A stretch of DNA of 64,000 nt, taken from contig NC_079889.1 of assembly GCF_029227915.1 (NCBI RefSeq), positions 4,774,001 to 4,838,000 on the forward strand, in the 5' to 3' direction. This stretch comes from Hydractinia symbiolongicarpus (taxonomy: Eukaryota > Cnidaria > Hydrozoa > Anthoathecata > Hydractiniidae). A model generated the notes under the pieces. It did not search any database, had not been told where the DNA came from, and saw only the letters and a program-made list of their open reading frames with translations. Shown here one piece after another: positions 48,678 to 58,646 of this stretch. Both the position numbers and the translations under genes were made by a program. The number at the start of each line of letters is the position of its first letter. Position 1 is the stretch's first letter.

Positions 48678-49944
48678 CAGCCTTCGTAAACTGCCTATTT
48701 CGAGTGGGGCATTGGTTAGCGAAGTGCCCTACTTCATTGCAGGTAAAACATGCATAGCTCAACCTGCTGGAGGATGTAGATGAAGATGACCCCCAAGCAA
48801 CAGCATCCCTTTTTGGCAACACAGGAGCGCCTCTAAGGTGCTGGTTGTATAGCAGGTCATCAATAACATCCCACCTCTTGCTGGTATCATTTGCCAGATG
48901 TATTCTGTGTAGTTGGTCAAAGGCATATACATATGAAAAATTATACTGGTTGGCAAATTGGGCAATGTACGTCTGATATCTGACTAACTGCTGAGCTAAG
49001 TGTGGTGAGAACTGGAGCATACAACTAAGATAATCGCTCCAAGCCAAACTCCACGAAGCATAATCCTTAATGCGAGACTTAGTTATGTTTTTTCTACACA
49101 TAGCTAATGTGGGTGTGCCATCCACGGTGCGCATCCTCATCTCGTACTCACCTCCATCGTCCATGGGCAAGGACGACAAGGACGTTGTTGAGGCATTGAG
49201 CGATGGAGGCAATAAATAGTCGAAATTTACATACTCACCGCCCTTAATCTTATCCAAAATTCGCTTAGGAACTGGAGGGAGAGAAATTGATAAAGTTGAC
49301 CCTACCACTCCCGCAGACAAACCCGAAGTAGCTAAAGTTGAAGCATTAGTAGTAGTGAGGCTAGCAACTGAACGATCTGCGACTGACACGCCATCTTTAA
49401 GATTGGCGTGTTCCACAAAACCGGCTGTCGGAGATCGCTGGGGGGAAACACGAAAAGATGGCTGACGTGACTGTGGACGGTAAGTCGGAGCTTCCTGCTG
49501 TGACAATATTTTTTGTTTTCTAAATTCGTTTTGAATCTCATTCCTTAAAAAAGATTTAAGTTCGTGTGCCAAAGTCTTTTTCTTCTTAAATTTAGCTTTT
49601 AAAGATTTTCTCTTTGTTCCTGAAGAGGAGCCCTGTGATATGAAACTGATGTCTTCTTCACCGCCTTCTGCAGAATTCGCCTCGTATTCGTCGCAATTCT
49701 GTTCAAGGTTTTCGATATTGTATTCTGGTAGGCTTTCTGCCTCCTGAATTTTTTTTGAAATAAGGAATGCGATATCTTGCAATGTTTTGCCTTCAGTTGA
49801 AATTTGAAAGGATTTCGCAATCATGGTTAGAGTTTCAAAGCCTAACTCTGACCACTCGCCAACAGTTCTAAGATGAGGCTCAGCCATCATTTCGTCGTAT
49901 GTTAAAAGAGTTTTACCTTTGCTTTTTGCTTTTTTAGATGCCAT
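48628..49944 (-). CDS. Gag-like protein of the Ngaro-like element
   Basis: A 438-aa frame starting MASKKAKSKGKTLLTYDE. It has an acidic N-terminal half with a lysine-rich stretch (KRKSLKAKFKKKK, about residues 111-123) and a conserved middle (SLAWSDYLSCMLQFSPHLAQ, QLVRYQTYIAQFANQYN, WDVIDDLLYNQHLR). A CCHC zinc knuckle lies near the end (CFTCNEVGHFANQC, C-x2-C-x4-H-x4-C, about residues 402-415). This is the RNA-binding capsid-type protein that would package the element's transcript. Its end overlaps the polymerase frame by 50 bases. Confidence 0.85.
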   Translation of the reverse strand: MASKKAKSKGKTLLTYDEMMAEPHLRTVGEWSELGFETLTMIAKSFQISTEGKTLQDIAFLISKKIQEAESLPEYNIENLEQNCDEYEANSAEGGEEDISFISQGSSSGTKRKSLKAKFKKKKTLAHELKSFLRNEIQNEFRKQKILSQQEAPTYRPQSRQPSFRVSPQRSPTAGFVEHANLKDGVSVADRSVASLTTTNASTLATSGLSAGVVGSTLSISLPPVPKRILDKIKGGEYVNFDYLLPPSLNASTTSLSSLPMDDGGEYEMRMRTVDGTPTLAMCRKNITKSRIKDYASWSLAWSDYLSCMLQFSPHLAQQLVRYQTYIAQFANQYNFSYVYAFDQLHRIHLANDTSKRWDVIDDLLYNQHLRGAPVLPKRDAVAWGSSSSTSSSRLSYACFTCNEVGHFANQCPTRNRQFTKADEQQFRNVPHQFRSNS

Positions 49945-50017
49945 TGAGTATTATTTGAATTGAGCAATTTCACACCAATGTTAAAAAGCAGCCACTTTCT
50001 AAATGTGTTCTGCCTGC

Positions 50018-50317
50018 AAAACGTCTGAACTGTTCAAGAGCAAGAGGCTTACTGTGTTCTACTCCATATTTATACCCCCCTGCTTGTGGTATGGATCTAT
50101 GACCTTAAGTAACAAGCTTAAGGCAGTTTAATGTTTTGGTTAAATTAATATAGTGTTGACTATTAGTCATAGGTCACCAACACATTTGTAAAATTAATAA
50201 TGCAGAATGACAAAACACTAGTGAACCAGGTTAGCCTTATACTAGGAGTCAAAGGAGACACACCTTTCCTTCTGTAACCCCAATTAACATGTGCTAAACT
50301 TTTAGTTTAGCACCATT
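50018..50317 (-). repeat. Split direct repeat A1 of the Ngaro-like element
   Basis: 300 bp matching 44630-44929 at a constant offset of 5388. It lies upstream of gag in coding direction and ends 73 bases before the gag ATG. Confidence 0.9.
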
Positions 50318-51225
50318 CAATTTCAGGCGCACGGCCGGCTTGCTCAGCTTGTGTTTTATCTTGTTTTGTTGCATCATTCATTCATCATTTGTTTTTTCTT
50401 TCTTTATAATATATCTAATTATCTTTCCCCCTTTTCAAATTTTTTCCTGACATATTTTTGTCTGTAGAAGCCATTACATTCTCCTAGTTTCATCTCGACG
50501 CGTGTTGTTTGTAGCGTCAAGTCGTATAAATTCGCCAGGCTGGTAAGTTCGCCAGCTTCAAACACAACTCCTCAACAAACCAAACTTCATATCTGGCGAT
50601 TTTGTTTCGACCTGTGACGGTACGGCGACCCTGTAAAGTATTTGTGACTCTGTATATATTCCAACATGAAGCTAACTGTGCATTTTTACTACTTTTGAGA
50701 AGTTGCGCGACGGTCTTATAAGTTCACCAGGGATGTTTTCTTATTGTGAGGCCTTATATTTCACTTAAAAAGTGTTATTTTATATTTTTAACATATTTTA
50801 GTCTGCTTTACTGCCATTTAAAACATTCTTATTGATAGCTATCATTATTTAATCAACTCCTGAAGTAATGAGAATTTTCGTGCGAAAAATACAAAATTTC
50901 AGATTTTTTTTGGTTACTACAATCTATTACCCTCTTTTTCACCAATCTAGTTTTAAAAACATTTAGACCTGTTTGGTGTTTGTTTGCTAAGAGTTCGGTT
51001 ACAAAAGTTTAGGATAAGCTTACGATACAAGCAATGGTATATTAGATAGTTGATAGTTAATTGGAGCAAAGATAAATGACAAAAAAATTTTACTTTAACA
51101 CTTTTATGTTTTAAAAAGAACAAGCTTTACAAATATAATCCTCACTCTCTGGTAATTTTTTTATGGACACACCTTCGCAAACATCGTGCATCCAACAACT
51201 GCATTTAGCGTCTTTAGTGACAATT

Positions 51226-52369
51226 CTACTGTTCTTTTCTTTTTTTTTCAGGCTCCAGAATTGGCGTGATAAACAGATCGATTATGTTTGGGTCCATATC
51301 TTTGAAAGCAGCAGGTAATCGGTTATTTGTTGATGTTGATGGCATTAGAGAAATCGATCCACCAGGAAGATAGTTGAAAGTTCCTGGGAAAGATGCAGCT
51401 GTTGGTGACAACGATGTTGATGGTACATTTGATGATGCAGTTGGCGGTAGAGTTGACGATGCAATTGACGGTACAGGTGGCGGAAAAGTTGACGAAGCAA
51501 TTGACGATAAAGGTGGCGGTAGAGTTGACATGCAGTTGGCGGTACAGGTAGCGGTAGAGTTGACGATGCCATTGACGGTACAGGTGGCAGTAGAGTTGAC
51601 GATGCAGTTGGCGGTACAGTTGACAAAGGCTTAAAAGTAGATGGCATAAAACGTTTTAAATTTATGGCCAGTGGGTTGAATGGGTATATGCCACATGACC
51701 GAAATGATGAAAGGATGCGAGCGTAGCTAAAGGTTTCCTCGTACGCCAGCTTAAAAACAGCAGAAAATTCAGTTTTGGAAATCGTAACATTTCTCCTGAT
51801 GCCCAACCTTGCAATCTGAATCTTGTCAGTAATTCTGCTGAAGTATGTCTTGAGTGGACTATACAATCCAACATCCAATGGCTGAAGCACATGAGTTGTG
51901 TGAGGGGGGAGGCAATACAAGATAACTTGGTTCTCCCTAGCAGCATCTATCAAATTGAGGTTGATGTGGGATCCGTGGCCATCAATTATCAAGATTCTTT
52001 TCCCCACGTGTTTAGTTTTTGGAACAAATAAACGAGTAAACCACTTGAAGAACGGGTCTTCGTCCATATATCCATTGTTGGATTTGCCATATAGAGCATC
52101 AGTGGGGCCATTGGCAGAGTAGTTTCCGCTTGGAAAAGACTTCTCATAAATAATGAAAGGTGGAACCATCAGTCTGCCTGGAGAAACACAGCAATTAACA
52201 GTGACGTGTTCCCGCGACCCTTCACCTTGCGAATACGCATGCTTCTGGCTTCGATCAATGACAACCTTTCCCTTCCTCAACTCTAAATTCATCCCCGATT
52301 CATCTACATTAAATATTGTTCCAGGCTTGTCCATTAAATTCTCACTTTTCAAAAGGTTTCCCAAAAGGT
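51226..52369 (-). pseudogene. Tandem duplicate of the pogo DDE domain
   Basis: 51236-52369 repeats 52370-53503 at a constant 1134-bp offset, a multiple of three, with almost no differences. The duplicated part runs from the middle of the DDE domain start (MGNLLKSENLMDKPG) to the C-terminal tail. The same single-base deletion (GTTGACATGCAG at about 51525) is in both copies, so it predates the duplication. The tail ends LEPEKKRKEQ in the shifted frame. It lacks the HTH domain. Confidence 0.85.
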
Positions 52370-52478
52370 TTTCTTTTTTTTTCAGGCTCCAGAATTGGCG
52401 TGATAAACAGATCGATTATGTTTGGGTCCATATCTTTGAAAGCAGCAGGTAATCGGTTATTTGTTGATGTTGATGGCA

Positions 52479-53954
52479 TTAGAGAAATCGATCCACCAGG
52501 AAGACAGTTGAAAGTTCCTGGGAAAGATGCAGCTGTTGGTGACAACGATGTTGATGGTACATTTGATGATGCAGTTGGCGGTAGAGTTGACGATGCAATT
52601 GACGGTACAGGTGGCGGAAAAGTTGACGAAGCAATTGACGATAAAGGTGGCGGTAGAGTTGACATGCAGTTGGCGGTACAGGTAGCGGTAGAGTTGACGA
52701 TGCCATTGACGGTACAGGTGGCAGTAGAGTTGACGATGCAGTTGGCGGTACAGTTGACAAAGGCTTAAAAGTAGATGGCATAAAACGTTTTAAATTTATG
52801 GCCAGTGGGTTGAATGGGTATATGCCACATGACCGAAATGATGAAAGGATGCGAGCGTAGCTAAAGGTTTCCTCGTACGCCAGCTTAAAAACAGCAGAAA
52901 ATTCAGTTTTGGAAATCGTAACATTTCTCCTGATGCCCAACCTTGCAATCTGAATCTTGTCAGTAATTCTGCTGAAGTATGTCTTGAGTGGACTATACAA
53001 TCCAACATCCAATGGCTGAAGCACATGAGTTGTGTGAGGGGGGAGGCAATACAAGATAACTTGGTTCTCCCTAGCAGCATCTATCAAATTGAGGTTGATG
53101 TGGGATCCGTGGCCATCAATTATCAAGATTCTTTTCCCCACGTGTTTAGTTTTTGGAACAAATAAACGAGTAAACCACTTGAAGAACGGGTCTTCGTCCA
53201 TATATCCATTGTTGGATTTGCCATATAGAGCATCAGTGGGGCCATTGGCAGAGTAGTTTCCGCTTGGAAAAGACTTCTCATAAATAATGAAAGGTGGAAC
53301 CATCAGTCTGCCTGGAGAAACACAGCAATTAACAGTGACGTGTTCCCGCGACCCTTCACCTTGCGAATACGCATGCTTCTGGCTTCGATCAATGACAACC
53401 TTTCCCTTCCTCAACTCTAAATTCATCCCCGATTCATCTACATTAAATATTGTTCCAGGCTTGTCCATTAAATTCTCACTTTTCAAAAGGTTTCCCAAAG
53501 TCAAAAAGTGTCTGTTTATAACAACAGGATTTGCCATCCTCGCCCTTCCTCTTTCCTGCAAATCTGGCTTTCTGATTGCTACATCAATTAAATGGCGTTT
53601 ACGGAACTCGTTCCACCACGTTTTCCCGGGACCATTCTCAACATTAAATCTACTTTCCCTTCCTGACCTCTTTACAATGTTTCATGCGAATGACTTTATC
53701 ATAGGAATGGTCAGGGGGGAAGCATGATTCGACATGTATTTGATGTACACCACCAAGCTTTTTTCCTCATCTGCCGTTAGCTCAGTTTGCCGTCCTGATT
53801 TTAAAGGATGGTTGTTATGGACTTTGTCCGATAACGTTTTTCGTGGGATATCAAAAACTCTTGACGCCTTAGAGATTGACATGCCGTCATCTAACACTGC
53901 ACTCACAGCATTCACCATCTCTTCTTCAGACCATTTCATATACTTTGGAGCCAT
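52479..53954 (-). pseudogene. pogo-type transposase, main copy (one nonsense codon, one frameshift)
   Basis: ATG at 53954 begins MAPKYMKWSEEEMV. A psq-type helix-turn-helix follows (VSAVLDDGMSISKASRVFDI, PRKTLSDKVHN). TGA at 53682-53684 interrupts the frame after MIKSFA; it resumes NIVKRSGRESRFNVENGPGK, WWNEFRKRH. The DDE domain has TIFNVDESGMNL (first Asp), ILIIDGHGSHINLNLIDAA (second Asp) and THVLQPLDVGLYSPLK (third Asp), a DD35D spacing. After FKPLSTVPPTASS comes a degenerate Pro/Ser/Thr-rich repeat. A missing base at about 52663 shifts the frame, so the normal tail (ending LEPEKKRK) is read in another frame. The transposase would cut and paste the element at TA sites. Confidence 0.85.
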
Positions 53955-54585
53955 GTCTAAAAATTGGCAGACAATAATATACAAATACAAATTTTTAAAA
54001 TAATAATAATAATTTAGTAAAAAAAATTATACCACACGAATATTGTACTTTTTTTTTCTCTTTCGTAGACACGTCCGCATAAGTTTTCTAGAAGAACAAA
54101 AAGAAGACAGAAGAACAAATTTGCCGTGAAATAGATTTTCGAATATTCTACTTACCGAAATTGTTTGATTATATATATATAAACCTTCTTATCGGTCAAT
54201 CTTGCTCGGTCAATTACAATCACGCGTGGTACTTTTAAGTTCGCCACCCACAAAAAATGCTAATAATGATTTAAATACATCATGGAGCTCACGAGAACAT
54301 GAAATAAGTCTATTATTTATGGAATATGTCGATTTTTAGTCAGAATTTACATAAAAACGATATTGCGAACTTACACGTCATATGGCGAACATATAAGCCA
54401 GAGGTAAGCGTTGTACTTTATAAAATGGGCGGAGGACGCTTTAGATGGGGCGTAAAAATAAGACTCAATTGGCGCGCGATGAATTTTGCTTTCGATTCAA
54501 ACAAGAACCGGAGCCATAATGACGAGGCATGGATTACTATGGTAGGTTTTCTGAACTTCTGGCGAACTTATACGACTTGACGCTA

Positions 54586-55020
54586 ACTGGACTTCTTACG
54601 CAAAACGACAGGCAAAATAATATAGGTGGTAAAACCGTGGACCAGTCCATTTCAAACTTTATTTTCAGTTAGAGGCCTCTTTTATTTAGAAAATTAAAAT
54701 TTATCTTGCTTGTAATTTATATTTAGCTATAGCTGTAGCTAACGTATTTCAGCAAAAAAGATGCTCTAGCTAGCTATTCGGCAATTCGGTTCAGTGTTCT
54801 TGTCATAGTGATGATGGACATATTGTTTAATTGACGAATCACATTTGTGCTACATCCGCCATTTTTAAAATTTCGCAGGGTGAAAACAAACCTAGTTCGT
54901 AGGGGGAAGAATGAAAAAAAATGGATACTATAGCAACGTCAGTTTGCGCATGACCAAATGACACTCTGAAGAGGTGTATTAGCTATAACGAAAGGTATCC
55001 ACAATAAAAATCTGTCTGGA
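54586..55020. other. No gene recognised
   Basis: AT-rich sequence between the pogo element and the DIRS-related palindrome. No ORF of note. Confidence 0.4.
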
Positions 55021-55506
55021 AATTGAGGATTACGTAAGGGCGCGTAGCGCCCGCAAGGTAATCCCGATTTCATGTATGAAATCAAAGCACGAGCTAATAC
55101 TGGATATCCCCCATCTCGCAATAAATCTAGAGGTCATAGCCGAAACACATCCGCTTTAACATGTTCCCGCGAAGGCGTTCCGAATGATTTTAAAATAAAA
55201 CGTTTCGTAGCATAACCGTGAACATGTTGACAAATCCTGGGGAAAATGCTAACACACGGGACGCCTTGGTAGGGAAAATATAATGACAAAAGACATGTAG
55301 AGCCAAAAGTTTTGTTTTAAAAGAAAAAAGAAGCAATACATATTAGTGGCCACGATAGCCGTAATTGCCACGATATCCTCCTCGACTGTATCCTAAACGA
55401 AAGAAAAATATGTGAAAATACGGGCAGTATTAGCTCGTGCTTTGATTTCATTCATGAAATCCGGATTACCTTGCGGGCGCTACGCGCCCTTACGTAATCC
55501 TCAATT
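55021..55506. repeat. Palindromic segment with DIRS-terminus sequence
   Basis: 55021-55102 (ATTGAGGATTACGTAAGGGC, then GCGCGTAGCGCCCGCAAGG) is nearly the reverse complement of 55427-55506. The left arm continues into a 50-bp copy of the DIRS terminus (GAGCTAATACTGGATATCCC...GGTCATAGCC, 55091-55140). The middle, 55141-55426, includes the RGG-type exon. It may be a solo remnant of a second DIRS-type copy, or the element's internal complementary region displaced. Confidence 0.6.
55343..55392 (-). CDS. Orphan terminal exon encoding an RGG/YG-rich tail
   Basis: After a good acceptor (TTTCTTTCGTTTAG) the minus strand reads GYSRGGYRGNYGYRGH followed by TAA, with the first Gly codon split (x|GA). 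RGG/YG-rich C-termini are typical of hnRNP-like and glycine-rich RNA-binding proteins. No other exon of such a gene is seen nearby; upstream exons would have to lie beyond the DIRS-like element, or the exon was carried in with the palindromic segment. The short length limits confidence. Confidence 0.4.
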
Positions 55507-55577
55507 TCATTTCATGAAATCTCCGCCGAGCTAATACTGGATATCCCCCATCTCGCAATAAATCTAGAGGTCATAGC
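55504..55577. repeat. Left inverted terminal repeat of the DIRS-like element
   Basis: Contains TCTCCGCCGAGCTAATACTG and TCTCGCAATAAATCTAGAGG; partner at 59302-59375. Confidence 0.88.
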
Positions 55578-55592
55578 CTTAACCACCTCTCT

Positions 55593-56500
55593 TCAAAGCC
55601 CACCAGAGAGCAGTGCTTTCTGAAACGTAAGACTCGGGTCCTCTACCTGCTTATGATAGAACCTTTGAAATGTGGATTCGCAAGACCAATGTGCCTGCTT
55701 GAGAATATCGGATAGAGAGATGCCGATTGCTTTTGCTTTTGAAGTCGCTGCGGATTTTGTGGAATGAGCCTTAAATTTGTCCACATCAATGTTCCCGAGC
55801 TGAAGCATTTGTCTTAGCCATCTTGAGACTGTTGAAGTGGAGACCCGTTTATGTGGCTTTATATATAGCTTACAAGAAGTTGAGAATCGGTGACTTTCCA
55901 CTTTTCTCTTCTACTTAAGTAGTCCTCCAGGGTGACACATACACACAGTTTTTCATCGTTCCTAAACCTGTAGAATTTCAGTGGCGGCCTTTTCTTCCCT
56001 GGGCGGCAAACCTTAGTTAGTTGCTTGAATTGGAACATATAAAAGTCTTCATGTTTTATGAGAGTATCAGTGCTCAAAAAAGTTATTTCAGAAACCCTAG
56101 CAGCTGTTAAAGACAGTAGCATTGCCACTTTTAAACTTAACTGCTTGTCTGATAAACAGACGTTGTCTGGCATATTCCTTAAATATTCAAGAATCTGTTC
56201 AATATCCCAAATGAAAACAGATTTTGGTTGCGGAGGTTTTTTATTAAAGACACCTGCCATGAGAGATGACACTCTAGGGTGTTCGCCGATGGGTTTCCAA
56301 TCATGTCTACCTGTTCTACTTGAACTTTTTTGAGAACCCTGCCTATCAGAGCAAAAGGGGGGAAAGCGTATGCGTAATGGTGTTTCCACTTGATCTGAAA
56401 AGCATCCCTCCCCTTGCTGAATGGGTCTAGTTTCCAGGACATGTAGCTCTGAAGTTGATGCGACACCCTTGAGGCGAATAAATTAATAGTTAATAGGGAT
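55593..56500 (-). pseudogene. Tyrosine recombinase of the DIRS-like element, frameshifted
   Basis: Pieces in three frames: NLFASRVSHQLQSYMSWKLD and YAFPPFALIGRVLKKVQ (about 56480-56330), then 56389-55859 with FIWDIEQILEYLRNMPDN and LSLTAARVSEITFLSTDTL (catalytic Arg), then 55901-55593 with KPHKRVSTSTVSRWLRQML, KAHSTKSAATSKAKAIG, AHWSCESTFQRFYHK (catalytic Tyr). A one-base frameshift near 55898 separates the last two. The His-x-x-Arg box reads HSTK, with Lys in place of the usual Arg. Confidence 0.75.
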
Positions 56501-58634
56501 CCGGTGTTCCCCATATCTGGCATACCTTTTGGAATACTGTTGGTAGCAGTTTCCATTCGCTGGAGTCTGAGAGATTGTGCCTGGATTCCCGGTCTGCCTC
56601 TACATTCATGTAGCCTGGTATGTAAACTGCAGTAATCGTGATCTCTTTCTCCATTATATATTGCCAAATTTCTTTTGCTATTTTTACCAGAGTCTCGTTC
56701 TTGGTTCCTCCCATTTTTACTAAATATGATAGGGCTGTCATATTGTCCCTCTCCACATGGACTGCTACCCCTTTCTTTTCCATATATGTAAAGGTTCTTA
56801 AAGCAAGGTTGATAGCCTTCAACTCTAGTATGTTGATGTTAAGATCCCTTTCCTTTCGAGTCCATGGGCCACCCGTTTTTTGTCCCTGGCAAAATGCTCC
56901 CCACCCCATCTTGGAGGCATCTGAGCTTATTTTCTGAATTACTAGTGGGGTTGGTGTTAATAGGGATTTGCCATTGTACAATTCTAGATTGTTCAGCCAC
57001 CAATGAAGCTCCCCCTTGGCTAGATCTGACAAAGTTATCTGAGCATCGAAGTTGTGTTTTGTCAACAACCCTTTTATCTGTTGTTGTTGAAGGAACCTGT
57101 ATTGTAAGGGGGCTGGAAATACTGCTACTGCTGATGAGGAAAGTTTTTCTATGAGTTTGGACAGTTCTCTTATTGTGACCCACTCCTGCTTTAACAATTT
57201 CTGGCATTGTACTTTCAATGTTGTAACTTTTGCCATTGGCAGTTTTACTGTCATTGTCAGATAATTTATTGTCACCCCCAAAAAATCGAGGCATTGGGTT
57301 GGTTCGAAAACTGACTTGTTGCTGTTGATTAGAAACCCTAAATTCTGAAAGAGAAATATCAGAGTATCCCTGGCCATCAACAACTCTTCCTTTTCACTGG
57401 CCATAATAATCATATCGTCCAAATAAACTATTATTTTTACTCTCAGTTTTCTTAGGAGGGAGATTGGGATCTTTAGGAGTTTTGTAAAAATCCACGGGGC
57501 TTTTGAGAGCCCGAAACATAGGCACAGAAACTCGTAGAGCTGTCCTTCCCAAAGAAACCGAACAAACTTCCTCGAATTTTTTGACAATGGGACTGCAAAA
57601 TAAGCGTCTTTTAAGTCCAGTTTGCACATAAAATCCCCTGGACATAGCATTTCCTTTAAGAGATGTAATCCCTCCATTTTGAAATGAACATAAGGAATGT
57701 TTTGGTTCAGTTTCTTTAAGTTTATTACTGGCCGATGACCACCGTCTTTTTTGTCCACAAGAAAAATTGTACTGATAAATTCCCCCGGTACATGAGTTGC
57801 CCTTTTGATGGCACCTTTTCTCAGCATACTCTGGACCTCCTTGTCCACAAGGGATTTCTCCTCTTGACTGATATGAATAGGGGGTGGAACAATTCTCTGT
57901 TTTGGTGGGGAAAGAAAGGGTATCTCGTATCCCTGTACGATCTTTAACATTGTCTGATCGTTTGTCAGCTTTTTCCAATTCTCCACAAAGTATTGAGTCC
58001 TTCCTGCAGGAGGCAGGTGGGGAATAGGTATTGGAAATAACCTTTTTATCAAAGGATGTACATTTGGGAAGTCTCTGATAAGCTGAGAAAAGGCACCTCT
58101 AATATTGAATTGAAACATACCTCTGCTTCCTCTGTTGCTTTCCCGGTTAGATCCACGGTTGTTGTAGTTTTTACCAGCTGCGGTGAAGAAACCTCGCCCC
58201 CTACCTCTGGTCTGAAATAGAGGGCCTCTTGAAAAGGGTCGGCTGGCAGAATGTGATCCTCTGCTACTATTCTTTTTGAATGAAGTAAATAGTTCTTTCG
58301 ATTTGTTCTTTGACGAAAGAAATTTTGACACCATGTCTTCATATTTAGGACCAAACAAAGCTGGTTCAGTTTTCTCAGAGGGCACAAAACTTGATGACAT
58401 TTCCTTTAACATACTCTCTACTTTCTTTTTATCTGGTATGAAAGACATCAGCACATTGAATCTTCTCAAATAGGAGCAAGAATTGTATGCCTGTCCTAGA
58501 AGTAGGATAGTTTGATCAAATAATTGAGACATCATGTTAATACTTTCAAGTTGATTTTGGTCGACGTCTGGCGAGCTTGATAAGGAAGTCTTCTCTCCCT
58601 CCATAAGTGACCAAAGGCGACACAGTGGCCCCAT
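56490..58634 (-). CDS. Gag end plus reverse transcriptase-RNase H of the DIRS-like element
   Basis: A 714-aa frame. Residues 1-190 are gag-like (MGPLCRLWSLMEGEK, TILLLGQAYNSCSYLRRFNV) with an Arg/Gly-rich stretch (TRGRGRGFFT). RT follows: GAIKRATHVPGEFISTIFLV, DKKDGGHRPVINLKKLNQ, MCKLDLKDAYFAVPL, CFGLSKAPWIFTKLLK and YLDDM (about residue 408). RNase H: SSDASKMGWGAFCQGQ, NILELKAINLALRTF, HVERDNMTALSYLVKMGG and VEADRESRH. In HVERDNMTAL the Asp is kept where other DIRS read SDN. The frame ends at VCQIWGTPDPY; the expected continuation (NLFASRVSHQLQSYMSWKLD) is in another frame, so a frameshift lies at about 56500. Confidence 0.83.
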   Translation of the reverse strand: MGPLCRLWSLMEGEKTSLSSSPDVDQNQLESINMMSQLFDQTILLLGQAYNSCSYLRRFNVLMSFIPDKKKVESMLKEMSSSFVPSEKTEPALFGPKYEDMVSKFLSSKNKSKELFTSFKKNSSRGSHSASRPFSRGPLFQTRGRGRGFFTAAGKNYNNRGSNRESNRGSRGMFQFNIRGAFSQLIRDFPNVHPLIKRLFPIPIPHLPPAGRTQYFVENWKKLTNDQTMLKIVQGYEIPFLSPPKQRIVPPPIHISQEEKSLVDKEVQSMLRKGAIKRATHVPGEFISTIFLVDKKDGGHRPVINLKKLNQNIPYVHFKMEGLHLLKEMLCPGDFMCKLDLKDAYFAVPLSKNSRKFVRFLWEGQLYEFLCLCFGLSKAPWIFTKLLKIPISLLRKLRVKIIVYLDDMIIMASEKEELLMARDTLIFLFQNLGFLINSNKSVFEPTQCLDFLGVTINYLTMTVKLPMAKVTTLKVQCQKLLKQEWVTIRELSKLIEKLSSSAVAVFPAPLQYRFLQQQQIKGLLTKHNFDAQITLSDLAKGELHWWLNNLELYNGKSLLTPTPLVIQKISSDASKMGWGAFCQGQKTGGPWTRKERDLNINILELKAINLALRTFTYMEKKGVAVHVERDNMTALSYLVKMGGTKNETLVKIAKEIWQYIMEKEITITAVYIPGYMNVEADRESRHNLSDSSEWKLLPTVFQKVCQIWGTPDPY

Positions 58635-58646
58635 AGTAAAGCTTAT

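Larger units (their letters stand above)
43503..50317 (-). mobile_element. Ngaro-like tyrosine-recombinase retrotransposon with split direct repeats
   Basis: In coding (minus) direction the order is A1 (50317-50018), gag, RT-RNase H, recombinase, B1 (45583-44931), A2 (44929-44630) and B2 (44155-43503). A1/A2 are 300 bp and B1/B2 are 653 bp; the pairs look identical. This A1-ORFs-B1-A2-B2 layout is the hallmark of split-direct-repeat YR retrotransposons (Ngaro and PAT). No methyltransferase domain was seen, which favours Ngaro over PAT or DIRS. A 474-bp spacer separates A2 from B2; its B2-proximal ~90 bp resemble diverged sequence next to B1. Only one internal stop was found, so the copy is young. 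Confidence 0.88.
50514..54583 (-). mobile_element. pogo-type DNA transposon with TA target-site duplication
   Basis: The 25-bp terminal inverted repeats at 50514-50538 and 54559-54583 (GCGTCAAGTCGTATAA, then TTCGCCAG) differ at one base. Both ends are flanked by TA (50512-50513 and 54584-54585), the pogo/Tc1 superfamily target duplication. The element is 4070 bp and carries one minus-strand transposase gene, disrupted by a 1134-bp tandem duplication. Multiple subterminal copies of an AAGTTCGCCA-type word lie within ~250 bp of the left end and ~350 bp of the right end and may bind transposase. Confidence 0.9.

Noticed and set aside
51374-52768. Plus-strand Val/Asp-rich ORFs in the pogo element
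   Set aside because: They are antisense reading of the Pro/Ser/Thr-rich tail repeat of the transposase and are duplicated with it.
56058-57154. Plus-strand ORFs of 91-99 codons in the DIRS-like element
   Set aside because: Antisense shadows of the RT-RNase H and recombinase frames.
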